Source: JAVBLG01 sp031553655 (lineage in GTDB: Bacteria; Desulfobacterota; Desulfovibrionia; Desulfovibrionales; Desulfovibrionaceae). Taken from it: a stretch of 36,329 nucleotides of DNA. This document shows positions 15,320-24,797 of the stretch, in pieces; within the stretch, counting starts at the first letter, position 1; every line of letters begins with the position of its first letter. Location: positions 1 through 36,329 of the forward strand of contig JAVBLG010000031.1 of NCBI GenBank assembly GCA_031553655.1. Reading direction: 5' to 3'. The notes under the pieces are model-generated. The model was not told where the DNA came from. It saw only the letters and a list, made by a program, of their open reading frames with translations, and did no database searches. The position numbers and the translations under genes are program-made.

Positions 15320-18300
15320 GCTTCTCCAAAATGCTCTCTATCTCTCCCAGAGTGTCCAGGGCAAGATCGAAGTCGCAGTCTTCAATACGCGAGATCAAGG
15401 TAGCGCACGGTTCGCCAAGCGGAAGAAAATCCTCGCGAATATGCTCCAATAATTCCATACTTTTCATGTTCCAGGTTTTCAGCAGGGGCCGCAATTGCGC
15501 GCATAGCTTTATGGCCTTGTCCCGATCAAGCCTTTCTCCCTCGCCGGAGGAAGGGGTGGCAACGTCATACAACGGCTCGATAAAGCGCAGCACGGCCGCC
15601 ATTTCCTCATCCAGACGCCGCATTTGCTCGTTGCCCGGGCAAGAAGCGCCGTCTTTAAGGGCCAGCTCCATATCTCCAGCCATTGCGGACAGACGCATGG
15701 CTCCGATGGTGGCGGCCACACTTTTCAGGGTGTGCGCCATGATGTGCGCCCCGGACAAGTCCCCGGAGCGGCAGGTTTCGGTCAGACGGTCGCCGGAGGC
15801 CGCATGATCCTTGAAAAAGTCAACAAGCAGCTTTCTGTATAGTTCCGAACTGCCATTGGCGCGTTCAAGCCCAAGTTCCATGTCCACGACTTTGTCGTTG
15901 CTTTTTGTGTTGTTTTCACCCGATCGCAGGGCGTCTTTTTCTGCGGACACGCTTCTGGAGACGGATGGCGAAGAAATCTCTTCCTCACCCACCGGAACGA
16001 TGTGACGCAGCAGGCAAGCCCACAGTTCTCCGGCCTGAAAGGGTTTGCTTATATAATCGGCCATTCCGGCCTTAAGATAAGTTTCTTTGTCTCTGGCCAT
16101 GGCATTGGCGGTCATGGCCACAATGGGGGTTTTTATGCCCTCCTTGACAAGCAGCCTTGTGGCTTCCAGACCATCCATCACCGGCATATGAATGTCCATG
16201 AGGATAATGTCGAAAGGTGTGTTTAGGGCCTCGCGTTTTTTCACTTCCTCCACGGCCGCTTTGCCGTTTTCCACCACCACAACCTTGATTCCCAGCTTGG
16301 CCAGATGTTCCATTATGACCTGCTGGTTGATTCTGTTGTCTTCGCTTACCAGGGCCTCTGCGGAGAATTTGGGGCGCTTCAGAGTTGTCTTGCCCGGGGC
16401 GCGCCCGATTGCTTCTTCGGAAATGTCCAGAGACAGCTTTACCGTAAACTTGCTGCCCGAGCCCGGTGCGCTTTCCAACGCTATGGAGCCGCCCATCATT
16501 TCCACTGTATTTTTGACAATGGCCAGGCCCAGGCCTGTTCCTCCGAATTGCCGGGTGGTGCTGTTGTCGGCTTGCTTGAACGATTCGAAGATAATGTCGA
16601 TTTTGTCCGCGGGAATGCCCATGCCGGTATCTGTTACCTCGAGACGCAAATCGGCCTTGCCGTCCCGTTCCTCAATATTCGCGTCCAGCCTTACCGTGCC
16701 CTTGCCGGTAAATTTTATGGCGTTTGACAACAAATTGAGCAATACTTGGCGTAATTTGGTGGGGTCACCGAACAATTTGCGGTTTGGCGCGCCACTTAGT
16801 TTGAAGAGCAATCCAAGCCCTTTTTCCTCGGCCCTGAGAGAGCATATAGTTTCACAGTCGCGCAGCACTTCCCGGAGGTCAAAGGGGATTTTTTCCAGAG
16901 AGAACTGTCCGGCCTCAATTTTGGAAAGATCAAGAATATCATTGATGATGCACAAAAGCCCGTCGGCGCTCTGCCGGATCTGCCGCAGACGCTCAAGGGT
17001 TTTCCGGGGCAGGTTTTCATCTTCGAGGGCCAGTTCCACAAAGCCGATAATCCCGTTCATGGGGGTGCGTATTTCATGGCTCATATTGGCCAGGAACATA
17101 GACTTGGTGCGCGAGGCCTCGCGGGCGGCCTCAACTGCCTGTCTTAGCGCGCGCTCATTGGCTTCCTGCTCGACGTTGCGGTTTACTTCGTCGGTAATGT
17201 CAAGAAGACAGGCCATCAGTTCGCGATCGTTCAGCCGATGCAGATAACGGCGATAGTGTCTTGGTTGACCGTCAATCGGAGCGATTGTCGATATGTCTCG
17301 AACAATGAAATTGAGATTATTTCGGCGCATGTCCTCCATATCATGCCGATACTGCGCGCTCACATCGAAGTTAAAAATTTCGTAAATATCATCCATCGTG
17401 CGTATTTCTCTGGGGATTTGGAACCCCCATTTTGAAATCAACCGCAGACTGCCCTTGCTTGAAAAGCGTCCTGATTTAATGTCGCCCCAGATCAGGTCGA
17501 AATTCTGCTGATTGCGGATTATGCGGGAAATTTGGCCGTCGAACACTATATGGCGGCGCAAAAGGTAAACAAGAATACACAGCATAAAGATAAAAATGGA
17601 ACCGACCAGCCAGATTTTGTTTTTCTGATCTTCCATTATTTTCAGATATTGATATTTGTAATCAGAAGCTTTATTGAGCCATTTAGTGCGGCTTTGCGTG
17701 TCGATCATCTGCTGAAGCATGATCGACGTATGCATAATTCTGTTGAACGGCTCATTTTCGCGGTTGAGCAATACTCGCACATTGGCCGATGCGGAAAGGT
17801 TTTCCACTTTTTGCAGGCTGTAGTCGCGGCGGATGTTGTACATGTAGTCGAAAAACTGCTCACTCGTGAAAATTGCGTCTATTTCTTTGTTGTCCAGCGC
17901 ATTCAGCAGACCGGGATATGATAGGTAGGATTTGGCGATCACGCGATTGTCCGAAAGCCAGCCGGCATAGTTGTCATCGCCGGCCAGTACGCCAATGTTC
18001 AACACGCCTTTGAGATTTGCGTCGGCCCTGGCATACAGGCGCAAGGTGTCGCGCCATACGGGAATGGACTGTTCAAGTTGCTCGTCTTTCAATAAATCCA
18101 CATTGAAAGTCATACCGGTTATGGCCATTGCCTCCCCAGACTTGAGCAGCCTCAAAGCCGAGTTCATGCCGCGCGGCAACTCTTCCAGGGCTCGTGTTTC
18201 AATGGGAATGCCGGTCAATTCGGTGAATATGCGGTTAATATCGTCCTGCAGGCCGTGCTGTTCGTCATTTTCCACATAGAGTAGCGGATCCTGCATGCCT

Positions 18301-19166
18301 GGGTCGTAAATTGTTATCGTTTTATGCCTGGCGCGCAGATATTCTATATCTGCCGCCCTGGTCTCCTGGGCCGCCAATAGTATGTTTTTTCCCCTGGCTT
18401 CCTGAATGTCTTCCATGAGCTTGCGGCCTTCGTCCGTGCCCAGGTAGCGGTTGATCAGGGCTATCAGCGGCCGCATCTCCGCATTGTTGCTGATGAAGCC
18501 TTGCTGAAAGTGCGCGTTGGGCACCGTGAATTCATAGCGTAGCCCCGGTCTTTTCAGTACTTCTATTTCGGCGTGATCCACTGTGGCCAGGCAATTTATT
18601 TCCCCTCGCTGCAAAGCGTCAAGCAGGTTTTCCATGCTGGTATAGGCCCTGACTTCGCCATGGGGATAAAGGTAGGCCACCAGGTTTTTGCCCAGTACGG
18701 AGCGGGTGAGGGTGCCTATTTTTCTGTTGTTCAAATTCAGCAGATCGCCCAAGGGACGGCCTACGCGGGTTACTATTTCCAGGTCGGCCTGAAAAAGCGG
18801 ATCAATAAAATGGTATTTTGCCCTGCGTTCCGCGCTGAGTGCGATCAGCCCGTAAAAATCCACGCTGGATGTTTCCAGGGCTTTAAAGGCATCTTCCCAG
18901 TCCAGGCGCACCAGTTCCACGGACAGCCCCAGCTTGTTTTCGAGCATATTCATAAAGGGCGCCAGCATGCCGCTTTTTTTGCCGTCGGCTGTGGTGGAGG
19001 CCAGCAATTCATAGGAGAACGCTATTTTGATCGGCTTTTTTTTCAGCACTTCAAGAAGATCGTGTTCTTCGTTGGTGAGCTGAAATGCTGGTTCGGCCAG
19101 CGATTGTAAGGGTAATAGCAGAATGAGAAAACCCCATAAACAGACGGCCGCCGACAGCCTTTTCAT
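15312..19166 (-). CDS. BvgS-like hybrid histidine kinase with tandem periplasmic solute-binding domains
   Basis: A 1284-residue unorthodox sensor. A signal peptide (to about residue 24) leads into two successive family 3 solute-binding (Venus-flytrap) domains, roughly residues 30-260 and 285-510. One membrane helix lies at about 519-540. After a PAS-like linker come HisKA with His697, an HATPase (LLNLLSNAIKF, TGMGIP, GGTGLGLAI), a receiver with Asp991 (IILMDIHMPVMDG) and an Hpt with His1145 (MAHTLKSV). The C-terminal tail is shared with the adjacent kinase. By analogy with BvgS it senses small molecules in the periplasm; the ligand is unknown. The kinase cores of the two genes are clearly paralogous, suggesting tandem duplication. 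No response-regulator transcription factor lies nearby. Confidence 0.92.
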   Translation of the reverse strand: MKRLSAAVCLWGFLILLLPLQSLAEPAFQLTNEEHDLLEVLKKKPIKIAFSYELLASTTADGKKSGMLAPFMNMLENKLGLSVELVRLDWEDAFKALETSSVDFYGLIALSAERRAKYHFIDPLFQADLEIVTRVGRPLGDLLNLNNRKIGTLTRSVLGKNLVAYLYPHGEVRAYTSMENLLDALQRGEINCLATVDHAEIEVLKRPGLRYEFTVPNAHFQQGFISNNAEMRPLIALINRYLGTDEGRKLMEDIQEARGKNILLAAQETRAADIEYLRARHKTITIYDPGMQDPLLYVENDEQHGLQDDINRIFTELTGIPIETRALEELPRGMNSALRLLKSGEAMAITGMTFNVDLLKDEQLEQSIPVWRDTLRLYARADANLKGVLNIGVLAGDDNYAGWLSDNRVIAKSYLSYPGLLNALDNKEIDAIFTSEQFFDYMYNIRRDYSLQKVENLSASANVRVLLNRENEPFNRIMHTSIMLQQMIDTQSRTKWLNKASDYKYQYLKIMEDQKNKIWLVGSIFIFMLCILVYLLRRHIVFDGQISRIIRNQQNFDLIWGDIKSGRFSSKGSLRLISKWGFQIPREIRTMDDIYEIFNFDVSAQYRHDMEDMRRNNLNFIVRDISTIAPIDGQPRHYRRYLHRLNDRELMACLLDITDEVNRNVEQEANERALRQAVEAAREASRTKSMFLANMSHEIRTPMNGIIGFVELALEDENLPRKTLERLRQIRQSADGLLCIINDILDLSKIEAGQFSLEKIPFDLREVLRDCETICSLRAEEKGLGLLFKLSGAPNRKLFGDPTKLRQVLLNLLSNAIKFTGKGTVRLDANIEERDGKADLRLEVTDTGMGIPADKIDIIFESFKQADNSTTRQFGGTGLGLAIVKNTVEMMGGSIALESAPGSGSKFTVKLSLDISEEAIGRAPGKTTLKRPKFSAEALVSEDNRINQQVIMEHLAKLGIKVVVVENGKAAVEEVKKREALNTPFDIILMDIHMPVMDGLEATRLLVKEGIKTPIVAMTANAMARDKETYLKAGMADYISKPFQAGELWACLLRHIVPVGEEEISSPSVSRSVSAEKDALRSGENNTKSNDKVVDMELGLERANGSSELYRKLLVDFFKDHAASGDRLTETCRSGDLSGAHIMAHTLKSVAATIGAMRLSAMAGDMELALKDGASCPGNEQMRRLDEEMAAVLRFIEPLYDVATPSSGEGERLDRDKAIKLCAQLRPLLKTWNMKSMELLEHIREDFLPLGEPCATLISRIEDCDFDLALDTLGEIESILEKHE

Positions 19167-19258
19167 AGATCAGCCTCCAACTTTTGGCCAAAACAAAGCA
19201 GTCATGGTCAATAAAACAGGCGGGTCATGCGCCTGACAGATTTGCCTCCGAAAACAGG

Positions 19259-19288
19259 AATATGGCCCGAATAGTATCGGACCATATT
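19259..19288. terminator. Hairpin between the acyltransferase-like and kinase genes (possible terminator)
   Basis: AATATGG (19259-19265) pairs with CCATATT (19282-19288), with an inner CCGA/TCGG. A T-rich tract follows on the plus strand (ATTTTTG) and a weaker one on the minus strand. The 268-nt gap 19167-19435 otherwise holds only a 40-bp repeat, and the kinase promoter is not recognisable. Confidence 0.35.
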
Positions 19289-19389
19289 ATTTTTGTAACT
19301 AATATCGTACGACCACCGTAAATACCAGAAAAAAATGGAAGCCGGGCCGCTGTGCCGGGCTCGCCATCAAAGAGAGGGGCGGGAACTCT

Positions 19390-19429
19390 AAATCGAATAG
19401 AGATACGTCGAAAAAAAGCTTTGAAAAAA
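19390..19429. repeat. Direct repeat copy 1, downstream flank of the acyltransferase-like gene
   Basis: This 40-bp segment matches 20691-20730 at 33 of 40 positions in the same orientation, including an exact 12-base start AAATCGAATAGA. It begins just past the stop codon of the gene at 19436-20647. Confidence 0.65.
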
Positions 19430-19435
19430 GAGTTT

Positions 19436-20647
19436 TCAGCTTTGCGCGGAAGCCTGCTTTCTGTTTTTCCGCCATGTTTTCAGAGCGTCTCCAAAGTACA
19501 CGATGACAACGGTGAGAATCGCAATCGAAACAAAGGAGGGCATAAACTTTCCGCCATATCCCGCGCAGGTCAAAAAACCGCCCGCAGTCGTCCAGCCGAT
19601 CAGGATCCATTGCGTGATGTAAATGGAGTTTATATTTTTGCTCATGAAGGCGACGAGCCGCTTTACTGGTTCCATCCTGGTGAGCGCAATGGAAATAAAG
19701 TACAGCAAACCGCACCATATGGCCGCAATGCTCAGTATCCATAAAACTTTCACGGTGTTTTGCGAGTACAAGTTGTCGTCTGTAAACAGATCTAACAAGT
19801 CATGGCCGTATGAAAGCAGAATAGCCGTAAAAGCGCCGCACAAGACAACCCCGGCGGCCAGCAGGCGGGTGTAGAATTTCGTTTTATCCGCGACCCGCAG
19901 CAGAATTTTTCCGAACAAATAGCCCACCACCGGATAAATCAGCCAGGTAAAGAGCGGAAACGGGGTCAGAGAATTTTGATAAATGAAATAACCAATCCAT
20001 ACCGACTTTAATTCTCTGTCCGGATAAAGCGGGGTTATGATTGATCCGGCCATAAGCAGGGCGAGAGCCGCGAACGCGATAAGGAGGTCACTCAATTTTA
20101 AATGCTTCATCAGCGCGAAAAACAGAAATACAAGCCCCGCAAATTGCAGTATGTCCAGACACAAAAGTTTTTCAAGGCTGAGGTATTTAAGGCTTTCATC
20201 GTTGTACAGCATGAAAAAGACCAGGAATGGGATTGTGCCGCGCGCAATATTGAGAATATAGCCCAATTTGATGAGGCTTATTCCGCGCGCGGCATTAGTC
20301 GCCGGTGCCTGATTTTTGCTGTAGACCATTCCGATTCCCATGGCGATCATAAAAATCGGCGCGCCGAGAGGGCCTCCCACAAATTCGATGAATGTATTGA
20401 TCCATGTTTCCAATCCCGGTGCGAAATCTATGCCTTTGTGGCTTTGCTCATCAACATGCACGAGAATCATCCAGATTATGGAAACCGCTTTTGCGATGTC
20501 GATTTCAAATTGCCGCCCGCTGTTGACGTTGCCTGATGCAATAATTTGCCGGGGGCCATCATCGGGAGCGGCCGTATTTTTGTTTGCCAGAAAATGAAAG
20601 AACAGCAGAATTGCCAAAATACCAAAAGAGGTTGTGAACAGCATCAT
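19436..20647 (-). CDS. Acyltransferase-3/HGSNAT-like multi-pass membrane protein
   Basis: A 403-residue protein with about ten hydrophobic segments. After an N-terminal helix and a short linker, the motif FEIDIAKAVSIIWMILVHVDE resembles the D..R/K..S.....MV.VH entry of acyltransferase-3 and heparan-alpha-glucosaminide acetyltransferase-like (DUF1624-type) membrane proteins. These carry acyl groups across the inner membrane, so a surface-modification role is plausible but not shown. The first strand-initiating residues (MMLF) leave the start uncertain by one codon. It stands alone between the kinase pair and tRNA-Lys, and is flanked on both sides by 40-bp direct repeats, which hints at insertion or segmental duplication. 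Confidence 0.6.
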   Translation of the reverse strand: MMLFTTSFGILAILLFFHFLANKNTAAPDDGPRQIIASGNVNSGRQFEIDIAKAVSIIWMILVHVDEQSHKGIDFAPGLETWINTFIEFVGGPLGAPIFMIAMGIGMVYSKNQAPATNAARGISLIKLGYILNIARGTIPFLVFFMLYNDESLKYLSLEKLLCLDILQFAGLVFLFFALMKHLKLSDLLIAFAALALLMAGSIITPLYPDRELKSVWIGYFIYQNSLTPFPLFTWLIYPVVGYLFGKILLRVADKTKFYTRLLAAGVVLCGAFTAILLSYGHDLLDLFTDDNLYSQNTVKVLWILSIAAIWCGLLYFISIALTRMEPVKRLVAFMSKNINSIYITQWILIGWTTAGGFLTCAGYGGKFMPSFVSIAILTVVIVYFGDALKTWRKNRKQASAQS

Positions 20648-20690
20648 ATCAGCATCCTTAAAGTTGGCGGTTCATTTTATATGGCTAAAA

Positions 20691-20730
20691 AAATCGAATA
20701 GAAACGCGTCGGAAAATAGCTCTGAGAAAA
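20691..20730. repeat. Direct repeat copy 2, upstream flank of the acyltransferase-like gene
   Basis: Matches 19390-19429 at 33 of 40 positions. It lies about 45 bp upstream of the start codon at 20647. A CCCCC/GGGGG hairpin (20737-20754) sits just beyond it. Confidence 0.65.
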
Positions 20731-20789
20731 CACTCGCCCCCGGTTTTTAGGGGGAGAACCAAGAAGTTCGTTAGCGGATTGTTAGCGGC

Positions 20790-20829
20790 AAAGAAAAAGG
20801 TGTCATCCCGTTATACAGGATAACACCTT
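20790..20829 (-). terminator. Rho-independent terminator of tRNA-Lys
   Basis: On the minus strand AAGGTGTTATCC pairs with GGATGACACCTT (one mismatch), followed directly by TTTTTCTTTG. It lies 8 nt past the tRNA 3' end. Confidence 0.88.
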
Positions 20830-20837
20830 GAATTTTC

Positions 20838-20913
<76 letters not shown>

Positions 20914-20935
20914 GGTAACCTGTGAAGCGAAGAAA

Positions 20936-20964
20936 TTAATAACTGTAACGGAGCTCGCAGTCAA
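20936..20964 (-). promoter_or_regulatory. Sigma-70-type promoter of tRNA-Lys
   Basis: TTGACT (20959-20964) and TATTAA (20936-20941) on the minus strand have the optimal 17-nt spacing. Transcription would start about 16 nt before the mature tRNA. It lies immediately behind the glnN stop codon, and no glnN terminator hairpin is evident. Confidence 0.6.
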
Positions 20965-20976
20965 GTTTTTTTTCAA

Positions 20977-23172
20977 TTATTTTCCGAACAATATTTCCTG
21001 GTAGCTGGGAAGCACCCATAAATCCTCGGCAACTATAAGTTCCAAGGCGTCGGAGTAACGGCGTATCTCGTTCATTATGGGCAAAACCTCACGGCAGTAA
21101 AATTGGCCCAGGCGCATGGCATCGCCTTCTTCCTTGTAATTCAGGCCTTCGGCAATGTTTTTTTCCAGTTTGTCCAGCTCCAGTTCCAGTGCCCCGATTT
21201 TTTCCGTGATGTTGTCCAATATTCTGGTGTCTGGTTTGCGCCCCATGGCTGTGAGGCTTGCGCACACCCCGGCCAGTTCGCCCTGATAGCGTATGGCTGC
21301 CGGACAAATTATCGTGCGGCCCATGCGCAGCAGCAGAGCCGCTTCGGTGTGAATTGTTTTTGAGTATTGCTCAAGATATATTTCCTGGCGGGCCCTGAGT
21401 TCGGTTTTGCTCAGCACCTTGTTGGCGTCGTAAAGTTCAAGAACTTCGTCGCTGCCCAGCACGGCCAGAGCTTCGGGCGCAGTGCGCAAATCGGGCAGGC
21501 CCCGGCGCACCGCTTCTTTGTGCCATATTTCGGAATAGCCGTCGCCGTTAAAAATTACCGCGCTGTGCTCTTCTATTATATGCTGAATGAAGTCCTGCAC
21601 GGCTTCATTCAGTCGGCCAGGATCTTCCGCAAGGGCCTTTTCCAGATAGTCGGCGGCGTAGCCAAGAGAGTCGGCCATCATGGTGTTCATGGCCGCCAGC
21701 GGCCCGGCGGCGGACATGGATGAGCCAACGGCCCGAAATTCGAAGCGGTTGCCGGTAAAAGCCATAGGGCTGGTGCGGTTACGGTCGCCGGGGTCGGCCG
21801 GAAGCGGCGGCAGTGTGTCCACACCCACGTTCATGATGCGTTTGCCCTTGGCTCCCTTTACCATACCAGAACGGAACTGCTCGAACACATCGGTGAGCTG
21901 ATCGCCCAGGAAAATGGACATGATCGCCGGGGGGGCCTCGTGCGCGCCCAAACGGTGATCGTTTGAGGCTGTGGCAACGATAGCGCGCAAAAGTCCGCCG
22001 AATTTGTGTACAGCCCGAATCATGGCCGAGCAGAAAACCATGAACTGGGCGTTTTCATGGGGCGTTTCCCCCGGGTCGAAGAGACTCCCCAGCTCGGCAT
22101 TGCCTATGGAGTAATTGAGGTGCTTACCTGATCCGTTGATCCAGCGAAAAGGTTTTTCATGCAGCAGACACTTGAGACCATAGCGTTTGGCCACATTACG
22201 CAGGGTGGCCATTATTATGTGGTTGTGGTCTACCGCCAGATTTCCGGGCTCGTAGAGCGGGGCGATTTCATACTGGCTGGGCGCGGCCTCGTTATGCCTG
22301 GTGCGTACCGGCACGGCCAGTTTATAAAGTTCGCGCTCAACTTCCATCATGCAAGAAAGCACACGCTGGGGAATGACCCCGAAGTACTGGTCGCTGAATT
22401 CCTGCCCCTTGGGCGGGCGCGCGCCAAGCAGGGTGCGTCCGGCTATGTGGATATCGGGCCTGGCAAAGTTGAAATTGTGGTCGATGAGAAAAAATTCCTG
22501 TTCCAGCCCGGCGTATGGAATTACAGGCAGGGTGGTTTCAATGCCGAAAATTTTAAGCAGACGCTGGGCCTCTTTGTTCAGGGCCTGATTGGAGCGCAAC
22601 AGAGGAGTTTTTTTGTCCAGGGCTATGCCGGTCCAGGACAGGAACAGGGTGGGGATGCACAGAACTGTGCCGTTGGGGTTCTCCATTATATAGGCCGGGC
22701 TGGTCACATCCCAGGCCGTGTAACCACGGGCCTCAAAGGTGGATCGCAGGCCTCCGGAAGGAAAACTGGAAGCGTCGGGTTCGCCCTGAATGAGCATTTT
22801 GCCCGAAAATTCGGCTATAACCCCGCCGTCACCGTCGGGCATGAGAAAACTGTCGTGCTTTTCGGCGGTTTGTCCTGTGAGCGGGTAAAAAATATGGGTG
22901 AAGTGCGTCGCCCCTTTTTCAATGGCCCAATCTTTCATGGTCGAGGCCACAATGTCGGCGATGGAGGGGTCCATGCGCTGGCCCAGGTTTATGGTACGAC
23001 GTAACGATTTGTATATATTGCGCGGCAGGCGGGCGCGCATGACCCGGTCGTTGAAGACATTGCGGCCAAAAATATCCTGAGGTTTGGTTTCCGCGAAATT
23101 AAGCGGAGAATAGTCCGGCCGGTAATTGGTTATGGCCTGTATGGCCCTGCTGCGGGCATTGTCGTTACTCAT
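20977..23172 (-). CDS. glnN: Glutamine synthetase, type III
   Basis: A 731-residue GSIII enzyme, the usual length of this family (~725) and far longer than GSI (~470). Recognisable features are the N-terminal FGRNVFNDRVMRARLP, the MPDGDGGVIAEFSGKML region, LEQEFFLID, the RHNEAAPSQYEIAP block and SGKHLNYSIGN with the ATP/glutamate-site residues. The NRTSPMAFTGNRFEFRAVGS motif is also present. It condenses ammonia with glutamate at the cost of ATP. The ATG at 23172 has GGAG seven nucleotides upstream. It follows mgtE by 66 nt with no clear terminator between them, so read-through is possible. No glnB or ntr-type regulatory gene is nearby. Confidence 0.96.
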   Translation of the reverse strand: MSNDNARSRAIQAITNYRPDYSPLNFAETKPQDIFGRNVFNDRVMRARLPRNIYKSLRRTINLGQRMDPSIADIVASTMKDWAIEKGATHFTHIFYPLTGQTAEKHDSFLMPDGDGGVIAEFSGKMLIQGEPDASSFPSGGLRSTFEARGYTAWDVTSPAYIMENPNGTVLCIPTLFLSWTGIALDKKTPLLRSNQALNKEAQRLLKIFGIETTLPVIPYAGLEQEFFLIDHNFNFARPDIHIAGRTLLGARPPKGQEFSDQYFGVIPQRVLSCMMEVERELYKLAVPVRTRHNEAAPSQYEIAPLYEPGNLAVDHNHIIMATLRNVAKRYGLKCLLHEKPFRWINGSGKHLNYSIGNAELGSLFDPGETPHENAQFMVFCSAMIRAVHKFGGLLRAIVATASNDHRLGAHEAPPAIMSIFLGDQLTDVFEQFRSGMVKGAKGKRIMNVGVDTLPPLPADPGDRNRTSPMAFTGNRFEFRAVGSSMSAAGPLAAMNTMMADSLGYAADYLEKALAEDPGRLNEAVQDFIQHIIEEHSAVIFNGDGYSEIWHKEAVRRGLPDLRTAPEALAVLGSDEVLELYDANKVLSKTELRARQEIYLEQYSKTIHTEAALLLRMGRTIICPAAIRYQGELAGVCASLTAMGRKPDTRILDNITEKIGALELELDKLEKNIAEGLNYKEEGDAMRLGQFYCREVLPIMNEIRRYSDALELIVAEDLWVLPSYQEILFGK

Positions 23173-23238
23173 TAAATGCTCCAGTGACGATTTGTTTCTA
23201 TTTATTCCGCTTTTTTTCCCGCCGCCGAGGAGTGTGTT

Positions 23239-24639
23239 TTATAGTAGGAAAACAGTGGCGAGCCCCAGAAAAATGAAAAAGCCCGCGCCGTCGGTGATTG
23301 TGGTCAGAAAAATACTGGAGGCCTGAGCCGGGTCGCGTCCGAGCGCTCTGAAAATAAGCGGTATTGAGCCCCCGGCAACGGCCCCCAGGCACATGTCGCA
23401 CAGCAGCGCTCCCCCCATGACCAAGCCCAAAACGGCGTTGCCGCTGAAAATCCACACGGCGGCAAAGGCTACCAGTGCCATGGCCGCGCCGGTGGTAAAG
23501 CCTATTTTACCCTCACGCAGCACGGCCATCCACGATTTTTTCTGATCAAAACGTTCCGTGGCCAGTTGACGGATAAGCACGGCCAGGGCCTGTTGCCCGG
23601 TATTTCCGGCCTGATTGGCCACCATGGGCATAAGTACAGCCAGCACAGCCATTTCCGCTATGGAGCCTTCAAACATATAAACTACAAAAGCGGAAAGGCT
23701 TGAATTAACAAGATTTATAAACAGCCATGGCAACCGGTTACGCACCGATTCAAACCAGGGGGTGTCCACAGTTTCATCAGGATGCGCACCCACCATACCC
23801 AACATGTCGGCGCTGGCTTCCTCATGGATAATGTCCATGATGTCGTCGTGGGTGACCACGCCCATGATGTGGCCCTCGTAATCGACAACAGGCAGACACA
23901 TGAAGTTGTAGTGCGAAATCATTCTGGCAACTTCGGCCTTGTCCACATTATATTGTACGCTTATGACCGGGTGATGCCCCAGAGCGTCTCTGACGGTCTG
24001 GCCGGGCTTTGACAGCATCAAGTCGCGCAGAGACAAAACCCCCACCAGAAAGTCACTCTTATCTACCACATAGGCATAATAGGGATTTTCCTTGTCTTCC
24101 ATCTGCCCGCGCACCTGATGTATTGCCTCGTCAACATTAATGTCGTCGTCGATGAGCAGCATTTCGGTGTTCATGATACCGGCGGCGGAATTTGGGTCAA
24201 AGGCCAGCAGACGGCGCAGGCTTTCGGAATCTTCCTTTTCGAGCTTGCCCAGCAGTACGTCGCGGTGATCCGCGTCAAGCTCGTCCAGAACGTCGGCCGC
24301 GTCGTCGGGCGACATTTCGGCAATAATCTGGGCGGCTATGTCCGGGTCCAAGTTCTCAAGAACGTCCACGGCCGTGGTTTCGTCGAGTTCGGCAAGGGTT
24401 TCGGCGGCGTCTTCGGTGGTGAGATGCCTGAAAACACACATCTGTTTTTCCAGGCTCAGGTTTTCAAGGTGATCCGCGATGTCTGCCGGGTGCGAAAATT
24501 CCGGATTGTTGCCGTCATCGTCCAGGCATTCCTTGCTCAATGTGGCGAAACGGGCTTCAGCCCCATCTTCTTCCAAAGTGGGCGCATCAACATCAGAATT
24601 CTGATTTTCTGTATTAATCTGGTTGGTTAGTTTTTCCAT
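23239..24639 (-). CDS. mgtE: Magnesium transporter MgtE
   Basis: A 466-residue Mg2+ channel. The acidic N-terminal helical domain (roughly residues 50-150, with repeated DDAADVLDEL-type units) is followed by a pair of CBS domains (about 150-275). A connecting helix and five membrane helices with the pore-region motif PMVANQAGNTGQQ come next. Mg2+ bound between the N and CBS domains closes the channel, so regulation is built into the protein. No M-box-like leader was seen in the 158-nt region shared with nadC. The start at 24639 has only a weak ribosome-binding site. It is divergent from nadC. Confidence 0.95.
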   Translation of the reverse strand: MEKLTNQINTENQNSDVDAPTLEEDGAEARFATLSKECLDDDGNNPEFSHPADIADHLENLSLEKQMCVFRHLTTEDAAETLAELDETTAVDVLENLDPDIAAQIIAEMSPDDAADVLDELDADHRDVLLGKLEKEDSESLRRLLAFDPNSAAGIMNTEMLLIDDDINVDEAIHQVRGQMEDKENPYYAYVVDKSDFLVGVLSLRDLMLSKPGQTVRDALGHHPVISVQYNVDKAEVARMISHYNFMCLPVVDYEGHIMGVVTHDDIMDIIHEEASADMLGMVGAHPDETVDTPWFESVRNRLPWLFINLVNSSLSAFVVYMFEGSIAEMAVLAVLMPMVANQAGNTGQQALAVLIRQLATERFDQKKSWMAVLREGKIGFTTGAAMALVAFAAVWIFSGNAVLGLVMGGALLCDMCLGAVAGGSIPLIFRALGRDPAQASSIFLTTITDGAGFFIFLGLATVFLL

Positions 24640-24670
24640 GTTCTACCAAATGTGCAAAAAATAACAATAC

Positions 24671-24698
24671 TTACTTTCTTTCGGAAATGGGCTATAAA
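24671..24698 (+). promoter_or_regulatory. Possible promoter of the nadC-nadA-nadB operon
   Basis: TTACTT (24671-24676) and TATAAA (24693-24698) are separated by 16 nt, about 100 nt before nadC. The -35 is poor. I found no NrtR- or NadQ-type operator I could recognise. Confidence 0.35.
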
Positions 24699-24797
24699 AA
24701 CTCCGAAGCAGTGGAATGCGCCGGAAAAGGCCGCACAGCGCGGCCCGCCCGCGTCGAAGGGCTGCAATTTATCACTACAATACAACGGGGACAAGCA

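Noticed and set aside
24687..24797. A 37-residue N-terminal extension of NadC.
   Set aside because: The extension lacks a ribosome-binding site and overlaps the likely promoter; NadC is normally about 285 residues, matching the start at 24798.
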